From JBBIJH01 sp037446075 (lineage in GTDB: Bacteria; Bacteroidota; Ignavibacteria; UBA10030; JAHEZR01), in the NCBI GenBank assembly GCA_037446075.1, contig JBBIJH010000013.1, positions 1-31,784 on the forward strand: a DNA stretch of 31,784 nt. Reading direction: 5' to 3'. Below are positions 16,490 through 24,631 of the stretch, piece by piece. A program made the translations under genes and the position numbers. Below the pieces are notes generated by a model. That model saw only the letters and a program-made list of their open reading frames with translations. It was not told the DNA's origin and did no database searches. Position 1 is the first letter of the stretch, and every line of letters starts with the position of its first letter.

Positions 16490-18517
16490 CTAGAGGAGGG
16501 GGGCGATCACAAGAGAAACCACAGACATCAGCTTGATCAAAATGTTCATTGAAGGCCCTGAGGTATCCTTGAAGGGGTCTCCGACAGTGTCTCCGACCAC
16601 GGCGGCCTTGTGAACGTCCGAGCCTTTGCCTCCAAGGTTTCCACGCTCAATATACTTCTTCGCGTTGTCCCAAGCCCCACCCGCATTTGCCATCAGAAGT
16701 GCAAGAAGAACCCCCGTAAGAGTTGCCCCTCCTAGCATTCCACCTAAGGCTTGGGGTCCAATGCCAAAACCAACTAGAGGGGGAGCAATGACTGCGAGCA
16801 TCCCTGGAACGATCATCTCCCTCAAAGCTGCCCGGGCACTGATATCGACGCAGCGTGCTGTCTCCGGCTTCGCCTTGCCCTCCATTAAGCCGACTATTTC
16901 TTTGAACTGACGTCGTACCTCCTCCACCATCTTGAATGCGGCTTTCCCGACAGACGTCATTGTCAGTGACGCGATCGTGAAAGGAATCGCTCCGCCGATG
17001 AACAAGCCAATGACGACTCTCGGATCGGTTAGATTGATGATAAGGTCACCCCTGCCTTGCGTCACGGCGTGCGTGTATGCTGCATAGAGAGCCAGCGCTG
17101 TAAGTGCAGCGGAGCCAATGGCAAAACCTTTTCCAATCGCTGCGGTGGTGTTTCCGAGAGAATCGAGACGGTCTGTGATCTTGCGAACATCAGGCCCCAG
17201 ATGAGACATCTCAGAGATTCCACCTGCGTTGTCCGCAATCGGTCCATAGGCGTCGACTGACATGGTGATCCCAACGGTCGCAAGCATCCCGACTGCGGCG
17301 ATGGCAATTCCATAAAGATTCGCCACAGAGTACGAGACGAAAATCGCAGCGCAAATGAGCAGGAGAGGAATGATCGTGCTTTGCATTCCGGTCGCGAGAC
17401 CAGCGATGATGTTTGTCGCCACGCCAGTCTTCGTTGCATTTGCTATCCGGATGATCGGCGGCCCGCCGGTATAGAATTCCGTTGCCCACCCAATCATCAT
17501 TCCAGCGACAGCGCCTGAGAGCACGGCAAGGAAAACGTTATTGTTCACGCTGATGAGAGTGATGAGGTAGTACACTCCGACTAACATCAGGATGTTACTG
17601 ACGATGGTCGAGTAGCGTAGGACTTTCGCTGGATCAAGCTTCTTGAGGGCTCTGACGGAGATGATTCCAAGCACGGACGCAACCAGTCCCACTACAGAGA
17701 TACTGAGGGGAAGTGACATCAACGCAAGTCTGCCGAGATCAACGGGAGTTCCTGTATATGTGAGACTTTGAACGATCGATATCCCCGCTGTTGCAGCAAT
17801 GGCAATGGAAGCCACCATTGCTCCGACGTAAGACTCGAAGATATCGGCGCCCATCCCCGCAACATCGCCCACATTGTCACCAACGTTGTCTGCAATCACT
17901 GCAGGATTTCTTGGGTCGTCTTCCGGAATTCCCGCCTCGATTTTTCCCACGAGATCAGCACCGACATCGGCAGATTTTGTGTAAATGCCGCCACCGACTC
18001 GTGCAAACAAAGCAATTGAGCTCGCTCCCATGGCAAAGCCGTTGATGGCCTCGGCATGCTCAGGATTTCCGAAGAGATTAAAGTAGACCCCAAGCCCGAT
18101 CAGCCCGAGACTGGCAACAGCGAGTCCCATGACAGAGCCGCCGAGGAAAGAGACAAGCAACGCCCTGGACTGCCCGTGTGCGCGTGCTGCTTCCGTCGTG
18201 CGAACATTTGCTTTCGTAGCAGCTTGCATTCCGAAGAAGCCCGCGAGGAGTGAACAAAGCGCTCCGCTCACAAAGGTGATCCCGGTTCTCCAGCTGATAA
18301 AGTTCGTCAGGAGGCCAAAGACGATAAGGATGAAAAAGACCAGGACGCTATATTGTCGCCTTAAGATAGCCATCGCCCCGAGATGGATTTGGTCTGCGAT
18401 TTCTTTCATCCGGTCCGAGCCAGCAGGTTGCCTTCTGACGTAGAGAAAGACGGAAAATGCGATCAACAGTCCAAGGACACCGGCGGCGGGCGTCCAGTAA
18501 ATGAGGTGCTCATTCAT
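16490..18517 (-). CDS. hppA: Membrane-bound ion-translocating pyrophosphatase, K+-dependent type
   Basis: A 675-residue, about 16-TM integral membrane enzyme that hydrolyses pyrophosphate and pumps H+ or Na+ out of the cytoplasm. The active-site signatures are intact: DVGADLVGK at 184-192, DNVGDNVGDVAG at 210-221 followed by FESY (227-230), and a C-terminal VVGDTVGDPFKDTSGPS. The segment GNTTAAIGKG (455-464) has Ala and Gly where K+-independent enzymes carry Lys and Thr, so the K+-stimulated subclass is indicated. That subclass includes both Na+ and H+ pumps, and the sequence does not decide which. Upstream is a 178-base gap to the NSS small-subunit gene; downstream, 87 bases separate it from the antiporter. 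The family call is certain. Confidence 0.95.
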   Translation of the reverse strand: MNEHLIYWTPAAGVLGLLIAFSVFLYVRRQPAGSDRMKEIADQIHLGAMAILRRQYSVLVFFILIVFGLLTNFISWRTGITFVSGALCSLLAGFFGMQAATKANVRTTEAARAHGQSRALLVSFLGGSVMGLAVASLGLIGLGVYFNLFGNPEHAEAINGFAMGASSIALFARVGGGIYTKSADVGADLVGKIEAGIPEDDPRNPAVIADNVGDNVGDVAGMGADIFESYVGAMVASIAIAATAGISIVQSLTYTGTPVDLGRLALMSLPLSISVVGLVASVLGIISVRALKKLDPAKVLRYSTIVSNILMLVGVYYLITLISVNNNVFLAVLSGAVAGMMIGWATEFYTGGPPIIRIANATKTGVATNIIAGLATGMQSTIIPLLLICAAIFVSYSVANLYGIAIAAVGMLATVGITMSVDAYGPIADNAGGISEMSHLGPDVRKITDRLDSLGNTTAAIGKGFAIGSAALTALALYAAYTHAVTQGRGDLIINLTDPRVVIGLFIGGAIPFTIASLTMTSVGKAAFKMVEEVRRQFKEIVGLMEGKAKPETARCVDISARAALREMIVPGMLAVIAPPLVGFGIGPQALGGMLGGATLTGVLLALLMANAGGAWDNAKKYIERGNLGGKGSDVHKAAVVGDTVGDPFKDTSGPSMNILIKLMSVVSLVIAPLL

Positions 18518-18695
18518 AGACGAGGTTATTACGCTGATTTGCAGAAGGATGCTTGAATCATCACAGTCACAAGCACATTGTTTCCTATCCGAACCCCCCA
18601 GAGGGAAACTGCAGTCGGGAGATTCAACGAGAGGAGATCTTCAATGGGTTCCCCTAGAAGGCAAAAGAGTGGTAGGGTTAACCACGCACCAACGC
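18518..18695. other. Intergenic gap upstream of hppA
   Basis: 178 bases without a supportable gene. TGCTTG (18550-18555) and CAAGCA (18570-18575) form a 6-bp hairpin with a 14-base loop close to the pyrophosphatase start, and GTTTCC (18580-18585) pairs with GGAAAC (18604-18609). Neither has a T-run, so I see no clear terminator. The gap probably holds the hppA promoter on the minus strand, but I cannot point to convincing boxes. Confidence 0.3.
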
Positions 18696-18803
18696 TTATT
18701 CTCTCTTCCCTTGGTTTTTCAGAATTTTCATGAAGCAATAAATGTTAAGAGCAACGATCAACACCCAGGTCCCGAGCATAAAAACTAGCGCACCGGCGTT
18801 CAT
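18696..18803 (-). CDS. MetS-like small subunit of the NSS transporter
   Basis: A 35-residue, single-span membrane protein whose ATG (18803-18801) overlaps the TGA of the NSS transporter (18802-18800) in an ATGA arrangement. It opens MNAGALVFMLGTWVLIVALN, giving one hydrophobic helix (about 4-26), and ends in a basic tail KILKNQGKRE. Tiny proteins of this design follow many bacterial NSS transporters. MetS, with MetP of Corynebacterium glutamicum, is the known case, where it is needed for methionine and alanine uptake. Translational coupling and position are the main evidence for the assignment. The sequence of such a small protein is weakly constrained, so the family call is good but not certain. 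It is easily missed because the same frame stays open upstream to 19022. Confidence 0.8.
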   Translation of the reverse strand: MNAGALVFMLGTWVLIVALNIYCFMKILKNQGKRE

Positions 18804-20710
18804 GCTACACCTCCAGTTGCAGCTTCGATTGCACGACTTTTCCAGACGACTCTTATGAGCACAAGGAACATCACTGCAAACCCGATCATGACGAGGCGGG
18901 CAAGCCAGATAAAAGGAGCGCGATGAACCGCTTCCAGAGCGATCGTTACCTTCGCAGGGCGAAGCTCTGCGGGGCTGCCTCCCTCTCGAATCTCGTACCG
19001 GAACCCTTGGAGCGACAGCCAACGTTCAAAGCCGGCTGCGTCAAGAGCACCGCGAAGCCGTGGGTCTGCTTCGAAACCTGTTACACGAACACTCCCATCG
19101 GCGCCGAGTTCCACCTCTGCCCACGCAGTAAGGTCCCGCTTGGTGCTCTTCACCATCGTGTACACGCGTTCCTCAATTACCTTTATCTCTTGCAGACGTG
19201 CCTGCCGCTCCTCACTTGTGACCGAAGCAGGGGGTTGCTTTTGGAATTTTCCTGGATAGCTGGCCCGATCAGCAATGTTCCAGATAATGCGAGGCTTTGG
19301 AGCGAGGTCCGCCTGTAGCGCCCAGCCGATGAAGATTGCCAGCAGGGCGACTGGAGTAATGTACTTTAGAATGAACTTAAAAATCCTTGGAATCTGAATC
19401 TGCGCACCGAGGTGAAGCTCAGTCCAACTCCGCTCGATTCCAAAAATCCAAGCGAACACGATCACCTCAATGATAGCCACCACTACCAGCCCAATTGTCC
19501 CAGCCCAGTAATCAAACTCGTCGAGGACTCCGTACTTGAAGAAGTAAATCACCGGAATAGTGCCGACGAGCCAGATCAGACCGACAATTGCAGCGGCAGC
19601 GCCCCTCTTTAGTTTTAGCTCATCCTGGAAGAATGCCATCACTGGCTGGCAGACGGCTACAGAACTCGTGAAAGCTGCGAAGAAAAGTAGTAAGAACCAG
19701 ATCGTGCCAAAGAACTGTACACCGGGAAACGAGCGCAGTATTTCCGGCATGGAAACCATCCCGATGGAGAAGGAGCCGCTTTTGGCAATCTCGACTACTT
19801 GACCAGGTCCAAAGAAAATTGCTGCTGCCGGGATTGCGATCATGCTTCCGAAGATGACCTCAACGAATTCATTTGTAGCGGAAGTGGTAAGTCCCGCAAG
19901 GGCGATGTCCTCCTTCTCTCGAACATAGCTGGCGTAGCATTCAAGTGAGCCAAACCCAATCGAGAGCGTAAAGAAAATCTGGCCCGCGGCGGCAATCCAT
20001 ACGTTTGGATTCGTCAATGCGCTGAAATCCGGGGTCCAGAGAAATGAAAGCCCATCGAGGACCGACCCCTCGACCTTTCCCAGTGTGATAACTCGAACGG
20101 CCAGAATGAAACAGAAGATGATCAAAAGAGGGATGGCGATTTTTGCAAGCAGCTCAATTCCACGAACCACCCCGCGGGCGAGAACCCAAATGTTTAATCC
20201 AACAGTGATGATGAGGAAGACAAGGGCGGTCGAGACACCGGGGAAGTACGAATGTGAAGTGGCTCTTCCCAGAAACTCATCGAGAAACACTCCCAACTCC
20301 ACTGTATGGCCTGGAGTATTCAGATACTGACCGGTGAGAGAAAAATAAGAGTATGCCAGGCACCATGCTTCGATGTAAGTGTAGTAAAGACAAAAGACGA
20401 TAGGCAAAGCAACCCCGAGGTGGCCCAAATACTTCGCAATCGGGTGTTTCCACAGCTTATCGAACATCCCCGGAAGGCTCCCATGGCCGTAGCGTCCACC
20501 ATATCTACCAATTGTCCAAGCGACCCACATGATCGGCAGGCCGAACAGGAGTAGAGACAGGACGTAGGGGATCATAAAAGCCCCTCCGCCGTTTTGCCCT
20601 GCCTGAGCGGGAAATCGGAGGAGGTTTCCGATGCCAATGGCGTTCCCTGCTGCTGCCAGGATGAGGCCAATCCTTGTACCCCATGTCTCGCGTCCTGCGG
20701 GTTCAGTCAT
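18800..20710 (-). CDS. Neurotransmitter:sodium symporter (NSS) family transporter with a large extracytoplasmic insertion
   Basis: A 636-residue Na+-coupled amino-acid transporter of the NSS/LeuT fold in the inner membrane. TM1 has the signature AAGNAIGIGNLLRFPAQAG followed by NGGGAF, and about 12 membrane segments are visible. Bacterial NSS proteins are usually about 440-510 residues long. The excess here is a hydrophilic block of about 130 residues (468-597) between TM11 and TM12, on the side expected to face the periplasm. It includes a helical stretch rich in Glu, Arg and Lys. The ATG at 20710 follows GAAGGGA in a plausible ribosome site. A MetS-like small subunit overlaps its stop, and MetP-type NSS carriers have such partners, so methionine or alanine is a reasonable guess for substrate. 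Confidence 0.92.
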   Translation of the reverse strand: MTEPAGRETWGTRIGLILAAAGNAIGIGNLLRFPAQAGQNGGGAFMIPYVLSLLLFGLPIMWVAWTIGRYGGRYGHGSLPGMFDKLWKHPIAKYLGHLGVALPIVFCLYYTYIEAWCLAYSYFSLTGQYLNTPGHTVELGVFLDEFLGRATSHSYFPGVSTALVFLIITVGLNIWVLARGVVRGIELLAKIAIPLLIIFCFILAVRVITLGKVEGSVLDGLSFLWTPDFSALTNPNVWIAAAGQIFFTLSIGFGSLECYASYVREKEDIALAGLTTSATNEFVEVIFGSMIAIPAAAIFFGPGQVVEIAKSGSFSIGMVSMPEILRSFPGVQFFGTIWFLLLFFAAFTSSVAVCQPVMAFFQDELKLKRGAAAAIVGLIWLVGTIPVIYFFKYGVLDEFDYWAGTIGLVVVAIIEVIVFAWIFGIERSWTELHLGAQIQIPRIFKFILKYITPVALLAIFIGWALQADLAPKPRIIWNIADRASYPGKFQKQPPASVTSEERQARLQEIKVIEERVYTMVKSTKRDLTAWAEVELGADGSVRVTGFEADPRLRGALDAAGFERWLSLQGFRYEIREGGSPAELRPAKVTIALEAVHRAPFIWLARLVMIGFAVMFLVLIRVVWKSRAIEAATGGVA

Positions 20711-20770
20711 GAGAGGTTCCCTTCTAGGTGGTAGACGAATGGACGACGTATGGAAAAATACTTGGGGAAG

Positions 20771-20811
20771 ATAAAAGAAAAACCCCAGAAGCGCAACTGT
20801 TTTCTCGGGTT
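20771..20811 (-). terminator. Intrinsic terminator of the exbB-tonB-TPR operon
   Basis: On the minus strand AACCCGAGAA pairs with TTCTGGGGTT (one G-G mismatch in ten) around an 11-base loop (20791-20801), then a TTTTTCTTTTAT tract follows. It lies 80 bases after the TPR gene stop and before the NSS start, so it separates the two minus-strand transcription units. Confidence 0.75.
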
Positions 20812-20890
20812 GGAGGCGAGAAGGAAGGAGTCAAAACACAGGCAAACAAAGGTTGTCGGGACTGAAACCAATCTTCGAGGGGATAGATGA

Positions 20891-22717
20891 TCAAAGTAGA
20901 TCTAGAGCTTGCTTTGCATCCTTGTTCGCGGGATTGATTCTCAGGATCTTCCGGAACAGTGATTTCGCCTCCTCAGTCTTTTCTTTGTTCAGGTCGGGTT
21001 CCCCCGGAAACCGGCAGAGGATCAACGCTCTCCCAAGCCAAAGAAGATCTTCCTCACCATTCGGTCTCATGCTCACTGCAGTCCGAAGATGGAGGACTCC
21101 CTCTTCGCACTTCGATCGTGAGTCTGCTTCGTCGTCTGCCTTTTTGCCGAGGATTAGGCATTGGCCCAGCCGAAGATGAACATCGGCAGTGTTCAGTCCC
21201 GCCTTGATTGCTTTCTTGAAATGCTCTATTGCTGCAGGATACTTCTGTCCCACGAAGGCGATGGCACCCATCCTGAAATAGATTTCCTGCGCTTCCTTCT
21301 TGTACTTCGCTTCATCTTTCGTTACCACTGTCAGGGCACGTTCGTATACTTTCTGTTGTTGATCCATCTGGCCCATCAGAGCATACACCGTCGCAAGGTA
21401 GATATACCCTTGGACGTAATTCGGGTTCAGTTGGATCGCCTTCTCAAATGCAATCAATGATTCTTGGAATCTTCCAAGGGCCATCAGAGAACTACCAAGG
21501 TTTACGTAGCTAGAGACGGACTTTGGATCAACCTCGATTTTCTTCTTGTACATTCTGATCGCATCGTCGTACTGGCGATTCGACATGTAAAGGTTTGCAA
21601 GGTCGGTATAAACATCGGAGAGCGTCGAGTCGATTCTCAATGCAAGCTCATAATTCTTGATTGCATTCGCCGAATCCTTCAGGGCATGGTACGACTTCCC
21701 AAGTCTCACAAAATCCTCGCCCGTTGCATCACGAGAGCGAGTGTCGGCGATTTTCCCGAGCACCTCTATTGCTTTCTTATGGTTTCCCGATTCGAAGTAT
21801 GAGTATCCGAGAAGACGCGCGGCGTCGACGTTCGATGGGTCAAGCTTTGTGGCAGTCTCCAACGCTTTCACGGCTTCCGAGTACTGCCGGTTTGAGTACA
21901 AAGCCCGGCCGAGGTTCAAGTGCCCCTCAAAAGATTTCGGTACAAGGCGCACATAGCTTCGGAAGGCGGTTGCAGCATTCCCATATTGTTTTGCCGCGAT
22001 GTAGATCGTCCCCATGTCGTTCCAGGCGCCAGCATTCGTGGAATCAATAGCCACGACCTCTTTCAGTTCTCGAATCGCCTCAGTGTATTGTTTTAGCTTG
22101 AAGTATGCCCGGGACAGTTTATAACGCAAGGGGGCATTTTTCGGTGCAAGGTTGAGTGCCTTCTTGTACTCCTCGATTGCGCCGGGAATCACGTTGAGCT
22201 TTGCATACGTGTCCCCGAGTCCCTCAAACACCTCTGGCGCTTCGGAGCGAAGCTCTCGAGCTCGAGTGAAACTGAGGATCGCTTGGTCGAGAGAATCCAC
22301 CGCGACAAAGGCACTCCCGAGTCCAACCTGAGCCTCAAAATTCGCAGGCTCAAGTCTTGCGGCAGTTTTGTAATACGTAAGAGATTGGGAATACTTCTTC
22401 TGCGTGAAATATAGGTTTCCCAATGCTAGATGACCCGCAACGAGGTCGCCGTCAATGCGTACTGCTTCAAGGAGATAGGCTTCCGCAGAGTCGAGGGCTT
22501 TCTTCTCAACATAGGCGATTCCGAGATAATAGTTTGCTTGGCTTGACCGTGGAGAGACCCTCAGGATGCGCTTGAAGATCTCGATGGCCTCGTCCACGTT
22601 TCCGCTCTTCAAAAGCTCTTTCCCGCGTTCTAGTCCCTCTTGGCCAAGCGCGAGCTGGGCCAAGACCAACAGGGTCATGAGACAGAGTGTTGTTCTTCGT
22701 GGCATAACGACTGCCAT
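20891..22717 (-). CDS. Exported tetratricopeptide-repeat protein
   Basis: About 608 residues with an N-terminal signal peptide (MPRRTTLCLMTLLVLAQLALGQ) and about fifteen consecutive TPR units of 34 residues. Typical spacings include YYLGIAYVEKKALDSAEAYL and YVNLGSSLMALGRFQESLIA. TPR superhelices are protein-binding scaffolds; here the protein is predicted to be periplasmic. It is the last gene of the exbB-exbD-exbD-tonB-PstS-like operon and is followed by a terminator. Start choice is open. ATG at 22717 shares its A with the stop of the upstream gene, GTG at 22720 is immediately upstream, and ATG at 22705 gives the most compact signal peptide. Partners are not evident from the sequence, but the operon suggests an accessory to TonB-driven outer-membrane processes. 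Confidence 0.9.
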   Translation of the reverse strand: MAVVMPRRTTLCLMTLLVLAQLALGQEGLERGKELLKSGNVDEAIEIFKRILRVSPRSSQANYYLGIAYVEKKALDSAEAYLLEAVRIDGDLVAGHLALGNLYFTQKKYSQSLTYYKTAARLEPANFEAQVGLGSAFVAVDSLDQAILSFTRARELRSEAPEVFEGLGDTYAKLNVIPGAIEEYKKALNLAPKNAPLRYKLSRAYFKLKQYTEAIRELKEVVAIDSTNAGAWNDMGTIYIAAKQYGNAATAFRSYVRLVPKSFEGHLNLGRALYSNRQYSEAVKALETATKLDPSNVDAARLLGYSYFESGNHKKAIEVLGKIADTRSRDATGEDFVRLGKSYHALKDSANAIKNYELALRIDSTLSDVYTDLANLYMSNRQYDDAIRMYKKKIEVDPKSVSSYVNLGSSLMALGRFQESLIAFEKAIQLNPNYVQGYIYLATVYALMGQMDQQQKVYERALTVVTKDEAKYKKEAQEIYFRMGAIAFVGQKYPAAIEHFKKAIKAGLNTADVHLRLGQCLILGKKADDEADSRSKCEEGVLHLRTAVSMRPNGEEDLLWLGRALILCRFPGEPDLNKEKTEEAKSLFRKILRINPANKDAKQALDLL

Positions 22718-23673
22718 CACATAGTTGTCGTAGGCTGGACGAGGCGGACTGGTTGCACGGCCGGCACCAGCCCACTATTTAGGAATATCTTCTGCCCCGG
22801 ACCACTTGCCGCGAAAGAGATGAAGCCAGCGCCAAGCCCGTATCCTTTCTCGCGGGAATAGATGAAGATTGTTCGGCGAAGCGGATAGAACTCCCGATAA
22901 ATATGAGCAGGATGCGGAGCAAAGTATCTAACTCTCTTGCCAGTGGCATCTACATGGTATTCCTCAGTTCCAAGCTCCAGCACCTTTACTCCTGCAGAAT
23001 CTTCAGCAAGCCAGGCCGTACCCACAAAACCGATTGCCTCTGGCCTTGCTCGAACAAGATTCAACACCTGAGCGCTCGTCGAACAGGGAAAGAGCTGAGT
23101 GGTGAAGGGCATCTCCTTTGCTACTTTTGTCTTCACAAGCTCGTACTCACTGGAGTTTGGCCCGCCGATGGCTAGAAAGATGGGAGGCGATTTCTTACCC
23201 GCGGGGTGAAGTTCTCTCCACGAGCGTACTTTTCCTGTTGTGACGAGCCGTAGCTCCTCAAGAGAGAGTTGATTCACAGGATTGGTGGGGTGGACGAGGA
23301 CCGCGATGCCGTCGTAGGCGATCCCGAGGGCGTCGACGTACAACTGATGCTTCTCAACGACTGCTTGCTCTTCATCGTTGAGTTCACGTGCAGACACGAT
23401 CACCTTCGCTTCGTTGTTGAGCATCTTCACTATCGCTTCACGGGTTGTTGCTACGGAAAGCGAGAGATGAGCATTCGGATAATTCTGATTGAACTCCTGG
23501 ACAACTTTCGTCAGCACAGGGGCGACCGATTCCGCGGTGATCACATGCAGGGTTCCCCTTGTAGGGCTTTCCCCTTGATCAGGTGCACAACTTATTAGCC
23601 CCATGAGCGCTAAGATCGCCAGTCTTGGGCTCAAAACAGCCCTGATGGCTCGTTTACCGGAACGAGCTTGCAT
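22717..23673 (-). CDS. PstS-like periplasmic phosphate-binding lipoprotein (solitary)
   Basis: 318 residues, type II periplasmic binding protein fold related to PstS. A basic N-terminus and hydrophobic stretch lead to a lipobox LISC with the lipidated Cys at 29. ITAESVAPVLTKVVQEF and the later IGGPNSSEYE and RPEAIGFVG recall PstS-family phosphate-binding loops. The start is fixed at ATG 23673 by a perfect AGGAGG (minus strand, 23681-23686) 7 bases upstream. The open frame extends 22 codons further up to 23739, but that part overlaps the preceding small gene and lacks a signal. No pstCAB genes are in the window. Its place after exbB-exbD-exbD-tonB suggests a function tied to the TonB complex rather than to a classical ABC importer. 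Ligand is unproven. Confidence 0.87.
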   Translation of the reverse strand: MQARSGKRAIRAVLSPRLAILALMGLISCAPDQGESPTRGTLHVITAESVAPVLTKVVQEFNQNYPNAHLSLSVATTREAIVKMLNNEAKVIVSARELNDEEQAVVEKHQLYVDALGIAYDGIAVLVHPTNPVNQLSLEELRLVTTGKVRSWRELHPAGKKSPPIFLAIGGPNSSEYELVKTKVAKEMPFTTQLFPCSTSAQVLNLVRARPEAIGFVGTAWLAEDSAGVKVLELGTEEYHVDATGKRVRYFAPHPAHIYREFYPLRRTIFIYSREKGYGLGAGFISFAASGPGQKIFLNSGLVPAVQPVRLVQPTTTM

Positions 23674-23866
23674 GGTTTCTCCTCCTGAAATATATAACAA
23701 CGAACCGGTATACTCCATAGAGTACCAGAACGATCCCAAACATCACACGAAACGTTGAGGGGATGTTCGTTGGAAGGAGAAAGCCGGCGACAATCAAGAA
23801 GCCGGTGAGAGATATCAGGGTGGAAGCCGCATACGCGAAGTAGCGGAAGAGCTTCGCGGCTGTCAT
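23654..23866 (-). CDS. Small two-TM membrane protein between tonB and the PstS-like gene
   Basis: A 70-residue protein that I cannot assign to a named family. It has two hydrophobic spans, about residues 8-30 (including TLISLTGFLIVAGFLL) and 38-60 (including VMFGIVLVLYGVYRFVV), followed by a basic tail VIYFRRRNHASSFR that should be cytoplasmic. It starts 3 bases after the tonB stop and overlaps the start of the PstS-like gene by 20 bases. The strict packing and the hydropathy pattern support a real gene, although the ribosome site is poor. It may be a small accessory subunit of the ExbB/ExbD/TonB complex, which is inference from position only. Confidence 0.68.
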   Translation of the reverse strand: MTAAKLFRYFAYAASTLISLTGFLIVAGFLLPTNIPSTFRVMFGIVLVLYGVYRFVVIYFRRRNHASSFR

Positions 23867-23869
23867 GCA

Positions 23870-24598
23870 CTATTTTTTTAGTTGGAAGTTAAACGGCACG
23901 ACAACCCAGACCGTGACAGGCCCGTTGTTCATCAGCGCAGGGGTAAACACCCACTGATAGACCGCTTCGAGGGCGTCCTTATTGAAAATCTCTGCATCGC
24001 TCTTCAGGATGACCGCTTTCTTTACCTTCCCTTCTTTGTCCACCAGCGCCTTGATGTAGACTTTTCCTTCTACACCTGCCCTCTTTGCTATTTCTGGATA
24101 CGCCGGTGAAACTCTTTTCACAGGTACTGGTTCTTTCTCCACCGGGATAAAAGCATCGATGTCGGGCTCTTCTTCTAGCTGGATATTCTCGATCACAAGG
24201 GAATCCCCTCTACCACTTCCGCCGCCTGTTTCCACCACAGGTCCAATCTGGGACATCTCCTCCTGAGTAGCGATCGTTTGCTCCGGTGAGACTTCCGCGT
24301 CTGGAACGGGGACGGGAATTCCCACGGTGGGTTTCGCCACGGGGGCTGACACTGCGATCTGAGGGACGGTCTGGCTCGTGAGTGAAGGAGGTGGGGCGAG
24401 GTCCGTGTACTTCAGAATACGGACGACTGGGACGCGCTCTTCCTCACGAGAAAAGTGAGTCGCACCAATGTAGGTAAAGATTCCAACCAGGTGGAATCCA
24501 ATTCCGATAGCCAGCGCGATGCTAAAGTACTTTTGATACTTTTTCTTCAATTCTGGTGCGCCGTACTCTTGGTCCTTCTGTACTTCCGCCAAGGTCAT
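23870..24598 (-). CDS. tonB: TonB-family energy transducer
   Basis: 242 residues. A cytoplasmic N-terminus (about 1-25) precedes a single membrane anchor (about 27-48, IALAIGIGFHLVGIFTYIGA). A Pro/Val/Glu-rich periplasmic spacer follows, then a C-terminal TonB domain from about residue 155. That domain has the diagnostic PAYPEIAKRAGVEGKVYIK and the late ALEAVYQWVFTPA. TonB couples the proton motive force harvested by ExbB/ExbD to outer-membrane receptors. The anchor holds the conserved His (GIGFH) expected in the TonB membrane helix. A strong AGGAGG lies just upstream of the ATG. It follows two exbD genes with a 33-base gap. No TonB-dependent receptor is present in the window, so its client is unknown. 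Confidence 0.93.
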   Translation of the reverse strand: MTLAEVQKDQEYGAPELKKKYQKYFSIALAIGIGFHLVGIFTYIGATHFSREEERVPVVRILKYTDLAPPPSLTSQTVPQIAVSAPVAKPTVGIPVPVPDAEVSPEQTIATQEEMSQIGPVVETGGGSGRGDSLVIENIQLEEEPDIDAFIPVEKEPVPVKRVSPAYPEIAKRAGVEGKVYIKALVDKEGKVKKAVILKSDAEIFNKDALEAVYQWVFTPALMNNGPVTVWVVVPFNFQLKK

Positions 24599-24631
24599 CC
24601 CCTCCTTTTTGGGAGTTTCCTTTGAAACTGG

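Noticed and set aside
18696..19022. 108-codon reading of the small-subunit frame
   Set aside because: Only the last 35 codons look like a protein with a membrane helix. The upstream part is Arg/Ser/Cys-rich and lies inside the NSS gene in another frame. The ATGA overlap fixes the start at 18803.
23674..23739. Upstream extension of the PstS-like gene by 22 codons
   Set aside because: A perfect AGGAGG 7 bases before ATG 23673 and the directly following lipoprotein signal favour the shorter form. The extension overlaps the 70-residue membrane protein gene.
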